From Discostella pseudostelligera (lineage: Eukaryota; Bacillariophyta; Thalassiosirophyceae; Thalassiosirales; Thalassiosiraceae): 45,336 nucleotides of DNA. Shown here in pieces: positions 11,742 through 22,419 of this stretch (position 1 is the stretch's first letter; the number at the start of each line of letters is the position of its first letter). Made by a program: the position numbers and the translations under genes. The notes under the pieces are model-generated. The model saw only the letters and a program-made list of their open reading frames with translations, made no database searches and had not been told where the DNA came from. The stretch lies in contig JALLBK010000005.1 in assembly GCA_036940085.1 (NCBI GenBank), positions 1 to 45,336 on the forward strand. Direction: 5' to 3'.

Positions 11742-13812
11742 TTAGTCATCAGAATAGGACCCGAAGTTAATTGCTGCATCTTCATCCTCCGAGTCCGATC
11801 GACGCTGGCGCGCATTTGCAACTCTGTCCATGAATTCCAAATGCCGCTGAGCCATTTCGGCCAACACTGAAGAATCTCGCTTGGCGTGTTTCAATTCATG
11901 TACGATTGAGTCGTCAGCTGAATTCATTGACACGTCAATTGAGAGTTCATTCATTCCTACGCCCAAAATCGATGCTGAAAGGGCGTCGATGGCTCCGTCA
12001 TCCAAACAACATTGGCGCATTCCAACGGATATTTTTAGCGGAGCAACTACACTTTTCATCGAATCGATCAGTTCTCTAGCAAAAGCACATCCTCCGCATG
12101 ACTGCAGCTTATCACTATAAATATCTTCTTCGTCATCCTCTATCAGCCCTCCCATAATTTCTTCATCATCATCAGTGTCCGCGGTGATGCCCATAGTTTC
12201 AGTGCTGAATCGTTTTGCGGCACCATAGAGTGATTGTCCGAGGAATTTTATGTTCGTACTTGCTTTATCTCGAAGACGGCCTGCTGCTCCTCTCTTTTTG
12301 GCAATCTTTTGAGTACCAAAATGATTTCCACTCAGGTCGAGGCGGACATCATTGAATTGAATGTTACAATTTGCAAGTGATACGAGGGCTTTTCCAAACG
12401 CAGCTGATCCCTGGGCCTGAACAGAACAACTTCTGAGCGATATTGATGTGACTGAACCAGATGCCAACGCCTCAGCAAGCGCTGCAGCGCCAACATCAGT
12501 AATACCCTGGTTGTTGTCCAATATTATTTCCTCAAAGATCGTTCCTGAACACCTGTTTGCATCAATTAGTGCCCTACCCAAAGCACTAGCGCCAGGATCC
12601 GAAATCTTGTTATTGCTCAAATCTAATCGCCTCAGACAATGTGGATTTAATGCTATAGCAAGCGCGAGTGCCTCAGCTCCAGTATCACAAACACCACACG
12701 ACGATAAGTCGAGCTCTTCCAAAACATGATGACTATCATTTTCATTTTCATGGCCCTTAGCCAAGCGTAATGCTGCAGCAAGTGCGACCGTTCCTGCATC
12801 CCCAATTGCTTTGTTGCCCCTAAAACGAAGCGCAGATGGTCTGTATTCATTATTTGCTTCCGATTTGCTTCTATTTTCGAATGCATTTAGAATGCCCTGA
12901 ACGAGATAATGGTGAAGTGATGGTAATGAGCTCACGTCGAATGCAAGTAAAAGTCGTGCCGACATCAAGAATGTCACCTACCCTCCCAGCGCTTCTACAA
13001 AATGCAGGGCCAATACCACAGTTTTCAAAAGTAAGCACCCGTGGAATAAATGCTGATGTTACCCCTTCTCTTCTTCCTTCTTCACATAATCTTCTAACCG
13101 AATCCAAGAGTTTAGCGGACAGCGGATGACTTCCGTGCCCGCCGAAGTCGTTATATGACAAATCTAGCTCTTCAATCGTTATGGAAGGTCTCTTGATCAC
13201 TTCTTGAGTTCTTGTATTAGGATTAGCACCCGTAACTGGTAGCCCAGATGAATTGGTAGCATTTGCTTTTTGATCGTTGTTGTCCTCATTGATCAAACCA
13301 TCCATCGATAAATCTGAGCTCGGTTCACCTTCTTCAATTGTGCCGTTCGTACGGATCGGGATATTAACATTTTCGTCCTCTTTGTCCTCATTATTTACCA
13401 AAAAATCCAGCAAGTTGGATACCCCCGATGGAGTAAGATTATTCATCGCCAGTGCTAAAGTAACTTTTGGAAGTTCTTGCATTTCAGCTTTATCTGCACT
13501 CAGAATTGACTGTATGTGCGGCAGAAGACCTTCAAGCAAAGATAATGCTCCATCGTCGTTCAATCGATTTGAGGAAACATCAATATTTAAGGACGATGAA
13601 GGATGACGTCGAACATCCGATATGACGGAACTGATAATTGCATGAGGAGCTACGTGAAATATGTTCGTTTGATGTATGCTGAGTTGATGTTGATGAATGG
13701 ACGACGGTGCAACTTCACCCGGTCTCCCAGCAGAAGCAGCGGTCACTACCCTTACGATCCCGGGTGATATGGATACTACCAATACCAACGAGAAAAGCCG
13801 ATTCATCGTCAT
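11742..13812 (-). CDS. Secreted or membrane-associated leucine-rich repeat protein (RNI-like)
   Basis: Two exons, 13812-12982 and 12896-11742, are joined across an 85-nt GT-AG intron and give 661 residues. Residues 1-27 (MTMNRLFSLVLVVSISPGIV...) form a signal peptide. LRRs of the ribonuclease-inhibitor type follow: LDVSSNRLNDDGALSLL-like units at the N-terminus and clear ones in exon 2 (ELDLSSCGVCDTGAEALALA, LRRLDLSNNKISDPGASALG, ILDNNQGITDVGAAALAEAL). The region between is acidic with several NxS/T sites. After the LRRs comes a basic/acidic linker and a Ser/Asp/Glu-rich tail (RRSDSEDEDAA). The splice junction restores the unit CGIGPAFCRSAGR-GILNAF. LRRs of this sort bind proteins; no kinase or NB domain is attached. 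It is divergent with COX19, and no ligand can be inferred. Confidence 0.8.
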
Positions 13813-14409
13813 GGATATGCTAAAGATCCATTACTGCGAATGATTAGCAGAGTACATTTTTTGCTACGGTGAGGTGATGGTGGCAGTGCCGCTGCAGACG
13901 CAGCGCGGCAGCGCGGCCAGACGGCGGCGCGCGAGAAGGCGGCAGCGGAAGGACGCGTCCACGTGGAATGCATCTCTCACTGCCTATCTACATACTCCTA
14001 CCACGTGGAATTCATTTCCCAGAGATCCCGACGACAGACAGCCGAAAATCTCATTCCAAAAGAACGATGGGGCTAAGTCCACGTTTTAGAAGGGTAATTT
14101 CTACGAGAAAGCTTAGGGAGCCGGCGGCGCTCATGGTCATGGCAGAAAAGAGTGGATTTTGTGTTGTTCGTTGTTGATAACTACTTTGTCGCCCCTGCTA
14201 GTTTGCTCGAGCAAGGACCAAGGACGACGACGACGACGACGACTACGACCGGATGAAACAAATACCAAATACCAATCGTTTCCCTCGCTGCAAAGACATC
14301 AATTCTTCCCTGCCTCCTCTGATATCACCGCCGATTGAATCTACCGCCAGCAACAACTCGCGCCACCACCCAACAATCCTGGCGTCGTGAGCGCAGTCAC
14401 AATCCGAGG
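13813..14409. promoter_or_regulatory. Divergent intergenic region between LRR and COX19 genes
   Basis: 597 bases lie between opposed start codons. Two perfect G-boxes (CACGTG) lie at 13960-13965 and 14002-14007, 42 bp apart (about four helical turns). A (GAC)n microsatellite lies at 14222-14241 on the COX19 side, probably in its 5' leader. The LRR-proximal part is rich in GCGGC/GCGCG. The open frames here are short and overlap the leaders, and I do not call them genes. Confidence 0.55.
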
Positions 14410-14982
14410 ATGAATTTTAGCGGCTCAAAACAAACAGTTAAACCACCACAGCGGGGTATCTTTCCACTGGATCATGAATCAGAATGCAAGCCATACATGG
14501 AGGTAAAGTCGTTTTTTCCCTCGTCGGTTCTTTGATTGTCAGATATACGAATGTCTAAATGTATTGTTTCCTCTCTCCAACAAATTGATGCCTACTCGCT
14601 ACACACTGCTGCACACGTGGGCATACTATGTGTGATGCAGAAGTATATCTCTTGTCTAAAGGATCAACAAGACAAACACTATTTATGTCGGGAACTTTCA
14701 AAGGAGTATTTGCAATGTCGGATGGATAGACAACTAATGGCATCAGAAGATTTAGATAAGGTAAGAAGTAAGAAGTGGTAGTACAATATCGAAGGAATCT
14801 AAAGTTTCATTTGTTTGCAACCTAATGTACGCCATCCATGCATCTCACGACAGCTGGGATTCTCGGAGGATGCGAAAGTAGAAAAGGCTGTGGAATACGA
14901 CAAATCCAAAGAGAAGGAAGGTTATGTTGCTGGGAAACACATCGATGGACGAACTAAATGGTGGTTTCAAAAACTTTGGTGA
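14410..14982 (+). CDS. COX19: COX19, twin CX9C cytochrome c oxidase assembly factor
   Basis: Three exons (14410-14502, 14641-14760, 14854-14982) with introns of 138 and 93 nt encode 113 residues. The protein has the COX19 core PPQRGIFPLDHESECK followed by two CX9C motifs: C-KPYMEKYIS-C in helix one, split by intron 1, and C-RELSKEYLQ-C in helix two, then RMDRQLMASEDLDKLGF, which is diagnostic for COX19. It is a small copper-binding protein of the mitochondrial intermembrane space, imported by the Mia40 disulfide relay and needed for complex IV assembly. Length and cysteine spacing match yeast and human homologues, with a longer charged tail ending WWFQKLW. The start is the ATG just before NFSGSKQTVK; an upstream in-frame ATG would add a basic 25-residue extension that the family lacks. 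It is convergent with the IQM-like gene. Confidence 0.93.
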
Positions 14983-15144
14983 TATCACCTGATGCGTAAC
15001 GACGAGCGGCAGAGACACATCGACAATACCAACCAGACGAAGACTAATAGATTGATGCAATAACCAATAAAGTGTAGAATAAAACAGATTTACTACATTG
15101 TCCTCATTAACATGAGGTAGAATATATTGTACAGCGCTCGCGTT

Positions 15145-17742
15145 TCAATTTGTCACATAATTGAGGATGAACCGAACACTTTCCCGTGACTCTTTGGGAA
15201 TACGACGAATCTTATGTATCTGATGAAACACCCCCCTCTCAATCATAAGTGCCTTGTGAGCAAGGAAGAATGCCACTTCCTGAGCCGAAAGGAGTTGGAG
15301 ACAATCCAACTTTTTGGGTTTCTTCGTAGGGGGTGCTGTGCCGCCGACGTGACTACTATTGACCTGCCAAAGTTTGCAATTCTTCGAGGTGCCTTTATTT
15401 TCCTTATCCTGGTCATTCTTTCCTTTTCCATTATCTACTCCACCGCCGGCGTTTCCTCCCTTGGTAGCAGCCGATTCTCGTGACACCTTAAATATCTGTT
15501 GCATGTCCACTACAAACGTGGACAGATCGACACCCATTTGTTGAAGGAAGAATAGTACACGTTGCATGTGCGCCTCTCCAGGACGGTAATGACCCGAATG
15601 CGGGTACAGTTTCGTAAGGCGTCCACCTTCATCTGTCAAGAATATTCCAGCGGAAGCTACGGCCTTCCCGCCAAAGAAGGAGGAGTGATGGAAACGCTGT
15701 CGTGGTGTGGCTATTCCCGGAGATGAGCTTCGTGAAGCGCCGCCAGCTGCTACCGCCGTAGTAGCTTTCGAGGGAGCAATCACTTTTTGAGATCCATAAA
15801 ACACGTGATCGCGTAGGACGAAGATCCAACCTTCCGTCCCGGTATCGATTGGACTACCATTCTGACCGAGGATAATTGCAGACCCGTCGGTAGGATCGAC
15901 CATAAAGTCTAATGCATATGTTTCCGATATCTCCGGATCGGTTATGTAGAGGACAGTGTCCGAATCCAAGACGGGACGTGGAATTTCAGGCAAATTGGGC
16001 AATGGATTGCCCTCCGCCTCGCCACGAGAGTCGAGCCAGTCAAAGAACATGTGGAATGGATGACCGAGCTCCTCCCAATGTTTGTAATACATTCGTAAAT
16101 TCTTGCCATATCGATGATGCTTGTCGGTTACCTCCAGCCATGCCTTTCGATGCATAGTGGCGTAATTGCCACGAGCCAAACCCCGTTTTGTAATCTCCGG
16201 TGGATTTGCACGAATTCCACGATAGGCAAAGTCGGCTTCGCTAGTGGAGTTGGTTACACCCTTGGAATTATTCACCGCACTGCAACCTTCCAGATTAGCA
16301 ACGCTGGAGGAGAGCTGACGAGTGAAGTGCCAGTCGACGTAGCACGGCGGTTGCACGGGAGATGTAAAGGTAGGACGCCAGTTGGATTTGAATGGTGAAG
16401 GAGATGGTGTGGGATATTCTTCGTGTGGTGAAAGTTCCCGATGCGAGCTACTCCGTTGTCCCCCCTCTGCAATGGATAGTTTGGTAAATTCGGTGGTAGT
16501 AGGCTCAATTTGATCGTCGGAATACTCCCTCAGTTGCTCGGTTGCGTCATCATCATCTCGACGCTGGCTACCCACGACTTCCTGTTCCTCCTCTTCTCCA
16601 TGCAGTTGCAGAATATCAACAATCTCTTCATCAATCTCATCATCATCAAAATCACTGGAACTATCCTCTTCAATAATCTTCTTAAGAAATATCGTGTCGG
16701 GTGCCTCCCCCACAGATTCGGCAAATTGCGCCGATTCATGCATACGTCGATCAAAACTATCTGATCTGCCATGGGACCGACCGGAGGCAACTCGTTTGGC
16801 AATGGCTTCATTGTCACGAACTGAAAAACTTCGGGGTGTAGTGGTTGCTGAATCCGAACCCAAGAAATAGTCATTGTTGCTGTTGTCGTTGTGGAGATGT
16901 TTGTCTATTGACTCGACAAGGTCGGGTATGTCCATGCTGTGTTGACTTGCAAGTGCTGCTGATGCTGGGTGGGGGGCATGACATATCTCTCCCTCGGTAA
17001 TGGCAGGCATTGATAATACATCATTGCTGGAAGAAACACCCGTGAGCAATCCACTTGTGGGTGTAGATATTGATGTTGTGTCGAAACATTGAGAGGTTGT
17101 CGATGAATTGGGCAATGAGAATTCCTGATCTAAATTATCATCCGATTCCCCCACTTGCTCGCGCGCCGTGGTGGTGGCGATAATGGCCTCATCCGCACCC
17201 TCTGCATCTATCAATTCCGACAATGACACTGATGATTCGCTCGCCTTCAGCCGCCGACCCTCATCATCAAAATCAGCCAAATCCAACCCCCGTTTTTCTT
17301 CCACACCCTGCTCTAATATATCCGCATCTTCTTCACGTATAAGATTAAATTCTGTAAAGAGGATGGCGCTGTGGCTATGTGCTCGTAGGGGTAAGGATTC
17401 GAGATTCATTGTTGCTGGTGTAGTAGTGGTGGCGGCAGCAGCGACGCCGCGATCACAAATTGCGTAGGCAGGTGCCGCTGCTACTCCCGACGATGATGCC
17501 GGTGATTCATCGCAGCATGACTTAGTAGCATATGATACCATGGTGGCATTATTATTATCGGAGCGACGGGTTCGGCTAGTAGGGACACCATGGTCAAGTT
17601 CGGACATCATGGTCATGCTCTCCCTCAAACAAAAATGCAAGAAGAATGAAAGAGTTCGGAACTTTTTGTGGGCGGCTGGGGCGGGCGGCGGTTGCCGCTC
17701 GATGTCATCGCTGGGGGAGAACGGCGAGCCTGCTGCTGCCAT
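15145..17742 (-). CDS. IQM-family-like protein (plant IQM calmodulin-binding protein core) with disordered N-terminus
   Basis: A single exon encodes 865 residues. The first ~530 are low-complexity, rich in Ser, Asp, Glu and Ala and probably disordered. From about 535 to 800 the sequence matches the conserved core of the plant IQM family: KHHRYGKNLRMYYKHW, then FFDWLDSRG, then GWIFVLRDHVFYGSQK, then RFHHSSFFGG, then ASAGIF and LYPHSGHYRPGE. In Arabidopsis, IQM proteins bind calmodulin and act in signalling (stomatal movement, catalase activation). The biochemical function of the core is not established. I see no clear IQ motif (IQxxxRGxxxR), so calmodulin binding cannot be assumed. A Lys/Gln/Asn-rich insertion lies after FKVSRES. 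It is divergent with the kinase gene, with only 161 bp between start codons, the shortest shared promoter in the window. Confidence 0.7.
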   Translation of the reverse strand: MAAAGSPFSPSDDIERQPPPAPAAHKKFRTLSFFLHFCLRESMTMMSELDHGVPTSRTRRSDNNNATMVSYATKSCCDESPASSSGVAAAPAYAICDRGVAAAATTTTPATMNLESLPLRAHSHSAILFTEFNLIREEDADILEQGVEEKRGLDLADFDDEGRRLKASESSVSLSELIDAEGADEAIIATTTAREQVGESDDNLDQEFSLPNSSTTSQCFDTTSISTPTSGLLTGVSSSNDVLSMPAITEGEICHAPHPASAALASQHSMDIPDLVESIDKHLHNDNSNNDYFLGSDSATTTPRSFSVRDNEAIAKRVASGRSHGRSDSFDRRMHESAQFAESVGEAPDTIFLKKIIEEDSSSDFDDDEIDEEIVDILQLHGEEEEQEVVGSQRRDDDDATEQLREYSDDQIEPTTTEFTKLSIAEGGQRSSSHRELSPHEEYPTPSPSPFKSNWRPTFTSPVQPPCYVDWHFTRQLSSSVANLEGCSAVNNSKGVTNSTSEADFAYRGIRANPPEITKRGLARGNYATMHRKAWLEVTDKHHRYGKNLRMYYKHWEELGHPFHMFFDWLDSRGEAEGNPLPNLPEIPRPVLDSDTVLYITDPEISETYALDFMVDPTDGSAIILGQNGSPIDTGTEGWIFVLRDHVFYGSQKVIAPSKATTAVAAGGASRSSSPGIATPRQRFHHSSFFGGKAVASAGIFLTDEGGRLTKLYPHSGHYRPGEAHMQRVLFFLQQMGVDLSTFVVDMQQIFKVSRESAATKGGNAGGGVDNGKGKNDQDKENKGTSKNCKLWQVNSSHVGGTAPPTKKPKKLDCLQLLSAQEVAFFLAHKALMIERGVFHQIHKIRRIPKESRESVRFILNYVTN

Positions 17743-17903
17743 CGTCCGTCATCGTTCGTTGGTGCAAATTTCAGAATCTCTTGAATCAAGCGTCGGAATC
17801 AGTAGAATCTTTCAAGTAGGGATGAGGAAAAGACATTCTTTATTTCGGGAAAAAATAACAAAATTCAAATTTGCCCATTTTCGCCAAACTCGTCGCCAAC
17901 GCC
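17743..17903. promoter_or_regulatory. Very short shared promoter between IQM-like and kinase genes
   Basis: Only 161 bases separate the two opposed ATGs. There is no clear TATA box; an AT-rich stretch near 17850-17875 is the best candidate for the kinase core promoter. Both 5' leaders must be very short or overlap. Confidence 0.5.
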
Positions 17904-20626
17904 ATGGGCTGCCTCTTTTTGTGCCGCCGCCATCAAAATCAAAAATCACTGTCACTTCCATCGACCATCGATCAACCATCACCATCTACGACCATGAACT
18001 CCCCCGACAACAAAGACCACCACCCCAATCATCAACAACATCGATCCATCCACCCTCCCTTCCCCGAGCCAGGCTCGACCATCGGTCCCGATGGCAAATT
18101 CTTCTGTCTGGGCCGGTTGGGCAAGGGGACATTTTGTGCCATTCACAAGTGTGTCGATTTGTCCTATTCGCATCATCATCAGCGATCGTCGTCATCATCA
18201 CTGCCACCGCCATCGTTGGTGGTTTCATCGTCATCGTCATCGCAATTGACACAGTCGCCGACGCCAAAAACAGCTGACGCTAATGACAAGAATGATACTA
18301 CTAGTGGTGATGGTACCAAAAGTTTGGTGAATATCAGCAGTAGTCGAAAACAACGTATTGTCGCAGCCAAAGTCGAGCTAGCCAACTTTGTAGATTCCGG
18401 CGTTATTGATGGCGAGGCATCAGTACTCAAATTTTTAGATGTTAGTTTGCCCGACGGGATGGTGCCAATATTTGTCGATTATGTCCGTCAGCCACCTCCA
18501 TCTACCACATTATCGGCGTCTGCCACCAGTAGTAGTAGTAGTGCCGAAGCTACAGTGGTGACGCCGGGAACAACCATTATGGACAAATCATCCTCGGCGG
18601 CTACCTCAGCCGATGGTGGTCTCTCTGCTATTATAATGGAACATCTCCCGGGCGAGGATATGCATTTATTGCGAGATCGACATTGTCAAACTCTACTTCT
18701 TGAAAAGTCAGAAAATGGATTGTCCAGTAGCATTACTAGTGGTGCTGGGGGTGGGGGTGCTGGAGGTAGCATGTCTACGGGGGAGAAAGTTCCACGTCGA
18801 TTGTCTATTCAAGATTCAGTATATTTGGTTGCTGAGGTCATGCTGCCATTGTTAAAGGCAATGCATGAAGTGGGCATGGTACATCGGGATGTTAAACCTT
18901 CGGTAAGTATTGTCAATGATGATGATGATGATGATGATGTGTGTATGTGAGACACAAGTCCTATTTTATTAACACACCATACTTTCCAAACCGATCCCAT
19001 TCGTAGAATGTTGTACGAACAGGAACTACACCCTCCGATCGCAAATTCAAAATTGTTGATTTTGGTCTCTCAAAGAGCTTCGTGGTGCCCAAAGATTCCT
19101 CCTTTGCTGATGCATCACGTCCATGGAATGGACAGTGGATGTCTCCCTCTTTCAGTAAGCCAGGTGCTGCTACTACTACCGAACAACAAAATAATAATAC
19201 TATTGGTATGATGGAAGGATGTGTCCGTATCGAACGTGAGTCTGCCGAATTTCGTGGTACATCCATGTATGCCTCACTACGTGTGCATCAGGGAAAAGAT
19301 CACTGTCCTCGCGATGATATATGGGGACTACTCTACGTATTTTGTGATTTGGTATCGGGTGGATTGCCATGGATGGGATATGCCTCGGCAAGGGATAGGA
19401 CTCGTTGTCAAATTATTAAGGAGATGGTGGCGGGAGAGCGCGGACGAGACGATTGGGAGGGGGTGAGTAGTACGGAAGAGGAGGGGAAATTGGTCGAGGG
19501 GATGGCCACGAAAGCTAATCCTGATAAGATTCCAAAGAACGGAGAGGATGCCATCGAATGGTTATTGTTTGGTGCCGAGTATCATAATGCGAAGTACAAA
19601 CGAGACATGAAGTTGTTACAGGCGTTGTCTGATTTTGATCCGGAATCGTTGCCGCCGCTACCGGAACCTCTGGCATTAGCGAAGAATGATCATTATGTAA
19701 ATTGCCTTCGGAAGGCGTTCCGTCATGTGGCGTCGTTGGGGTTTGTGGAAATGCCTGATTATGAACTCATTGGCAATTGTTTGCGTGGATTTCTCGATGA
19801 GAGTGATTCTACTGATTCTGTCCCTTCCATCAATTGGAAATCCTCGAAACGACGACGATCCAATGCCACCAATTCATCCACACTTGATAATGGCGATGTT
19901 ACGTGGAAACTACTTGATGAAGTGGGTGACCCACTCGATGATGAAATGCTGGTGGAGGCCGAGATTGATCGACGCGCTGCCCTGGAGGCTGCCGCAGCTG
20001 CATTCGAGGATAGTTCTCGATCTGCAAAAGGAGGGGATGGCATCAATGGAACTCCTGGTGCATCTGCATTGGATCCTGGAGCATCGTTAACCGGCGAAGC
20101 TGCCGACTTGGCTCGATTGCCCTTGCAATTGCAATTCTACCTTTCTCAGGTTGAATACAATGCACGTCATCCCGAAACAATTCTATTACATTTGGCATTA
20201 CGAGATTGGATGACACTGGCGGTACCGCTTGCGCATGGAAAGTGGGATACGGCGGCATGGGAACGAGGAAATCACCGAACAGACGATGATGGTTACAGGA
20301 ATGAAGTGTACATGAGCCTGTTGCGAAAGTGCCTTGCTGCCGCGGAACCATTTAAGTTCTTTTCTGACAGAGAGTGCTACTATTATCCGCTGGAAAACGA
20401 TGAGTCGACGAGGAAGAGGAGGAGGGTTTGCACGAGCGCGGTTCCCCATCTTGTATCAGATGATTCATCGAGCGATGCCAATAATGATGGAGGTGTTACC
20501 GAAAGTCCACTGGTGGTGGTGTCACGGGTATTCTTTTCGTTGAGATTGGCGTTGGAATTGCAACAAGCGAAGAACTTTGCCCCTCCTCCCAAGCTGTCAT
20601 TTAGTTACGCCTTTGGTCGGGCATGA
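17904..20626 (+). CDS. Probable N-myristoylated protein kinase, CK1/TTBK-like
   Basis: Two exons, 17904-18902 and 19007-20626, are joined over a 104-nt intron (containing a GATGAT microsatellite) and give 872 residues. The N-terminus MGCLFLCRR has Gly2 and Cys3, a good N-myristoylation plus palmitoylation site. Kinase elements: LGRLGKGTFCAIHKC glycine loop (~69-83), AAKVEL lysine, MVHRDVKPSN catalytic loop (Asp329) with the intron falling inside it, and KIVDFGLSKS (DFG 351-353). FRGTSMYASLRVHQGKD then DDIWGLLYVFCDLVSGGLPW is characteristic of the CK1 superfamily and closest in style to tau-tubulin kinases. All catalytic residues are present. Serine-rich and glycine inserts break the lobes. 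The C-terminal ~400 residues have a basic KRRR patch and no known domain. It is convergent with the TauD gene, 66 bp away. Confidence 0.8.
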
Positions 20627-20692
20627 ATTGTACAAGTAGGTAAATAGATAATATTCATTCACAATCTCACGCTACCTTAGTTTGTCAATATT

Positions 20693-22085
20693 TCATTTCG
20701 CTACCATGAAAAATCTCTCCATCGGAGAAGTCTCCTTTTGTTTGTTTGCTCCCGAAGCTGCCTTCGCCTTCATCTCTTCTTCACCTTCCCATCCCTCAAA
20801 CCAAGCCACGCCATGCTTTCTTGTTCCATCAAATACATTTCTACCATGCATGCATTTGTAATTGTCGAGCAACACAACATCTCCCTCGGTCATTTTCACA
20901 AACTGAACATTCTTCATTGTTACCTCGTCTATGTGCTCAAGATCAGCATCGCTGAGTTCACCGTCATCACCGTAGAACATGTCGGACTTGTTGATTTGGG
21001 AGGCACCATCCTCGAAACGTTCGGCACCATAGCTGCGTGACGCGGTCAGATTAAGTAGGTAACAATAATGAAAATGATACGCAGTTCGATCAAACTCACA
21101 TTGCTTCCCTATCCTTACGAAGCTTCGACGAATGCGAATGCACATTGCAAAACCAATGTGGCTCACCCGTCACCGGATGGATCAAAATCGGTGGCTGACT
21201 CGGCGCTCGAGCCTGGAGCATCTTCACATTATCATATCCTCCCTCACCCCATTGCAAATCCACCGAAAAGTCCACCTTGGAATTAATCGCAGCGCTCGCC
21301 AATCCTTTAATCACTCCCATAACACCTGGTTGAACAAATTCCGGCAAATTGTCAATCCATCCAAAGAAGGGAAGTTCCATAACCGAATAACGAATGTTGC
21401 GATTGTACAGCTTCTCGACAAGTTCGGGACGCAAGTCACGAAAGATTTGTCGTCCATCGGCAATGAGGAATTCTCCCCCAGTCTCGGCGGCCTTGAAACA
21501 AACAAACGCCGCAGCACGGGGAGCACGAGTCCCCACGAACTCATTGTGCATCCCAATAAAGAAGTTCTTGCGACTTTCTTTATTGACTGCCTCGTAGACA
21601 GGTGAGTTTTTGTTACCATCGACGGTAGGTCGGGCAGAGACGGAGTGGAGAGGGTCGAGACAGGTCTTCATTCCCAGTGCTGTGTAGAATTGAACAAATC
21701 CATCTTGTTGTTTCATCAAGTCAAATTCACGAAAGATGACGGCGCCATTGTCCACCATTTGTTGTTTAATTTCCATGGCATGTTCCTTGATGTAGGCCAA
21801 TTGTCCATCAATGTCGTTGCTGGATAGGCCAAGATCGGATGACTTAATGACTGGTGCGAATTCTATCTTGCGCGATTTGAGCACTTTTTGGCTTTCGAGG
21901 ATGTTGGGGATCTTTTCACCCCAGACGGTGAGGGGCGCGAGGGGAGAAGTTGTCGCGGCGGCGGTGCTGGACATGTGAAGTGCAGTTCGTACGGAATTCA
22001 CGGGAGCAGCGGGAGCAAAGGCTGTGGTGGAGGATATGCCGGCGCCAATGGCGAGCGCAACAGTGGGGATACTGAACTTGACCAT
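20693..22085 (-). CDS. Plastid-targeted TauD/TfdA-family Fe(II)/2-oxoglutarate dioxygenase
   Basis: Exons 22085-21100 and 21032-20693 with a 67-nt intron (gtgagt...gcag) give 441 residues. I chose the ATG at 22085 because MVKFSIPTVALAIGAGISST is a signal peptide and TTAFAP is a near-perfect diatom ASAFAP plastid-import motif; the frame extends 49 codons upstream without such a feature. The dioxygenase domain begins near residue 100 (NGAVIFREFDL). The facial triad is visible: His180-Asn-Glu182 (MHNEFVGTRAP) and His391 (DNYKCMHGRNVFDG), with Arg400 as the likely 2-oxoglutarate anchor. Substrates of this family range from taurine to amino-acid conjugates and cannot be read from the sequence. Hypotheses would have to come from plastid location. 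It is divergent with the TLDc gene (334 bp). Confidence 0.85.
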
Positions 22086-22419
22086 GGCTCTTCGTAATAT
22101 CGATTGAGCTATTGAGATCGCCTGGATGTCGATATCGTAGGGTGGATGTTGGCTGTGGAAGTGGAACGCCAAGGCCAAGCGGAAGAGATCCGAATCGGCG
22201 CCGCGAATGGCTGAGGTGGAGCACTCGTCCATGTAGGAATCAGTATAACTCTATGGAAGTTGCAGTAGGTTGCAGCTTGGATCCAAATTCAACCTGCCGC
22301 CAAGATCGGCATGTTTATGCACCATCCACCAACAAAAAACTGCCGAAGGCCGACGAGAGCCGCACGTAGACGTAATAGGTTCATAGTGGTTCATACTATT
22401 CGAAGACAAAATAGAGGTA
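22086..22419. promoter_or_regulatory. Divergent intergenic region between TauD-like and TLDc genes
   Basis: 334 bases lie between opposed start codons of two genes that both encode proteins with plastid-type presequences, so co-regulation is plausible. I see no strong known motif. The dioxygenase frame stays open into this region to 22232. Confidence 0.45.

Noticed and set aside
18917..18940. GAT trinucleotide run in the kinase gene as a coding Asp tract
   Set aside because: It lies inside the 18903-19006 intron; reading through gives an Asp run and then a stop, while splicing restores KPSN and DFG.
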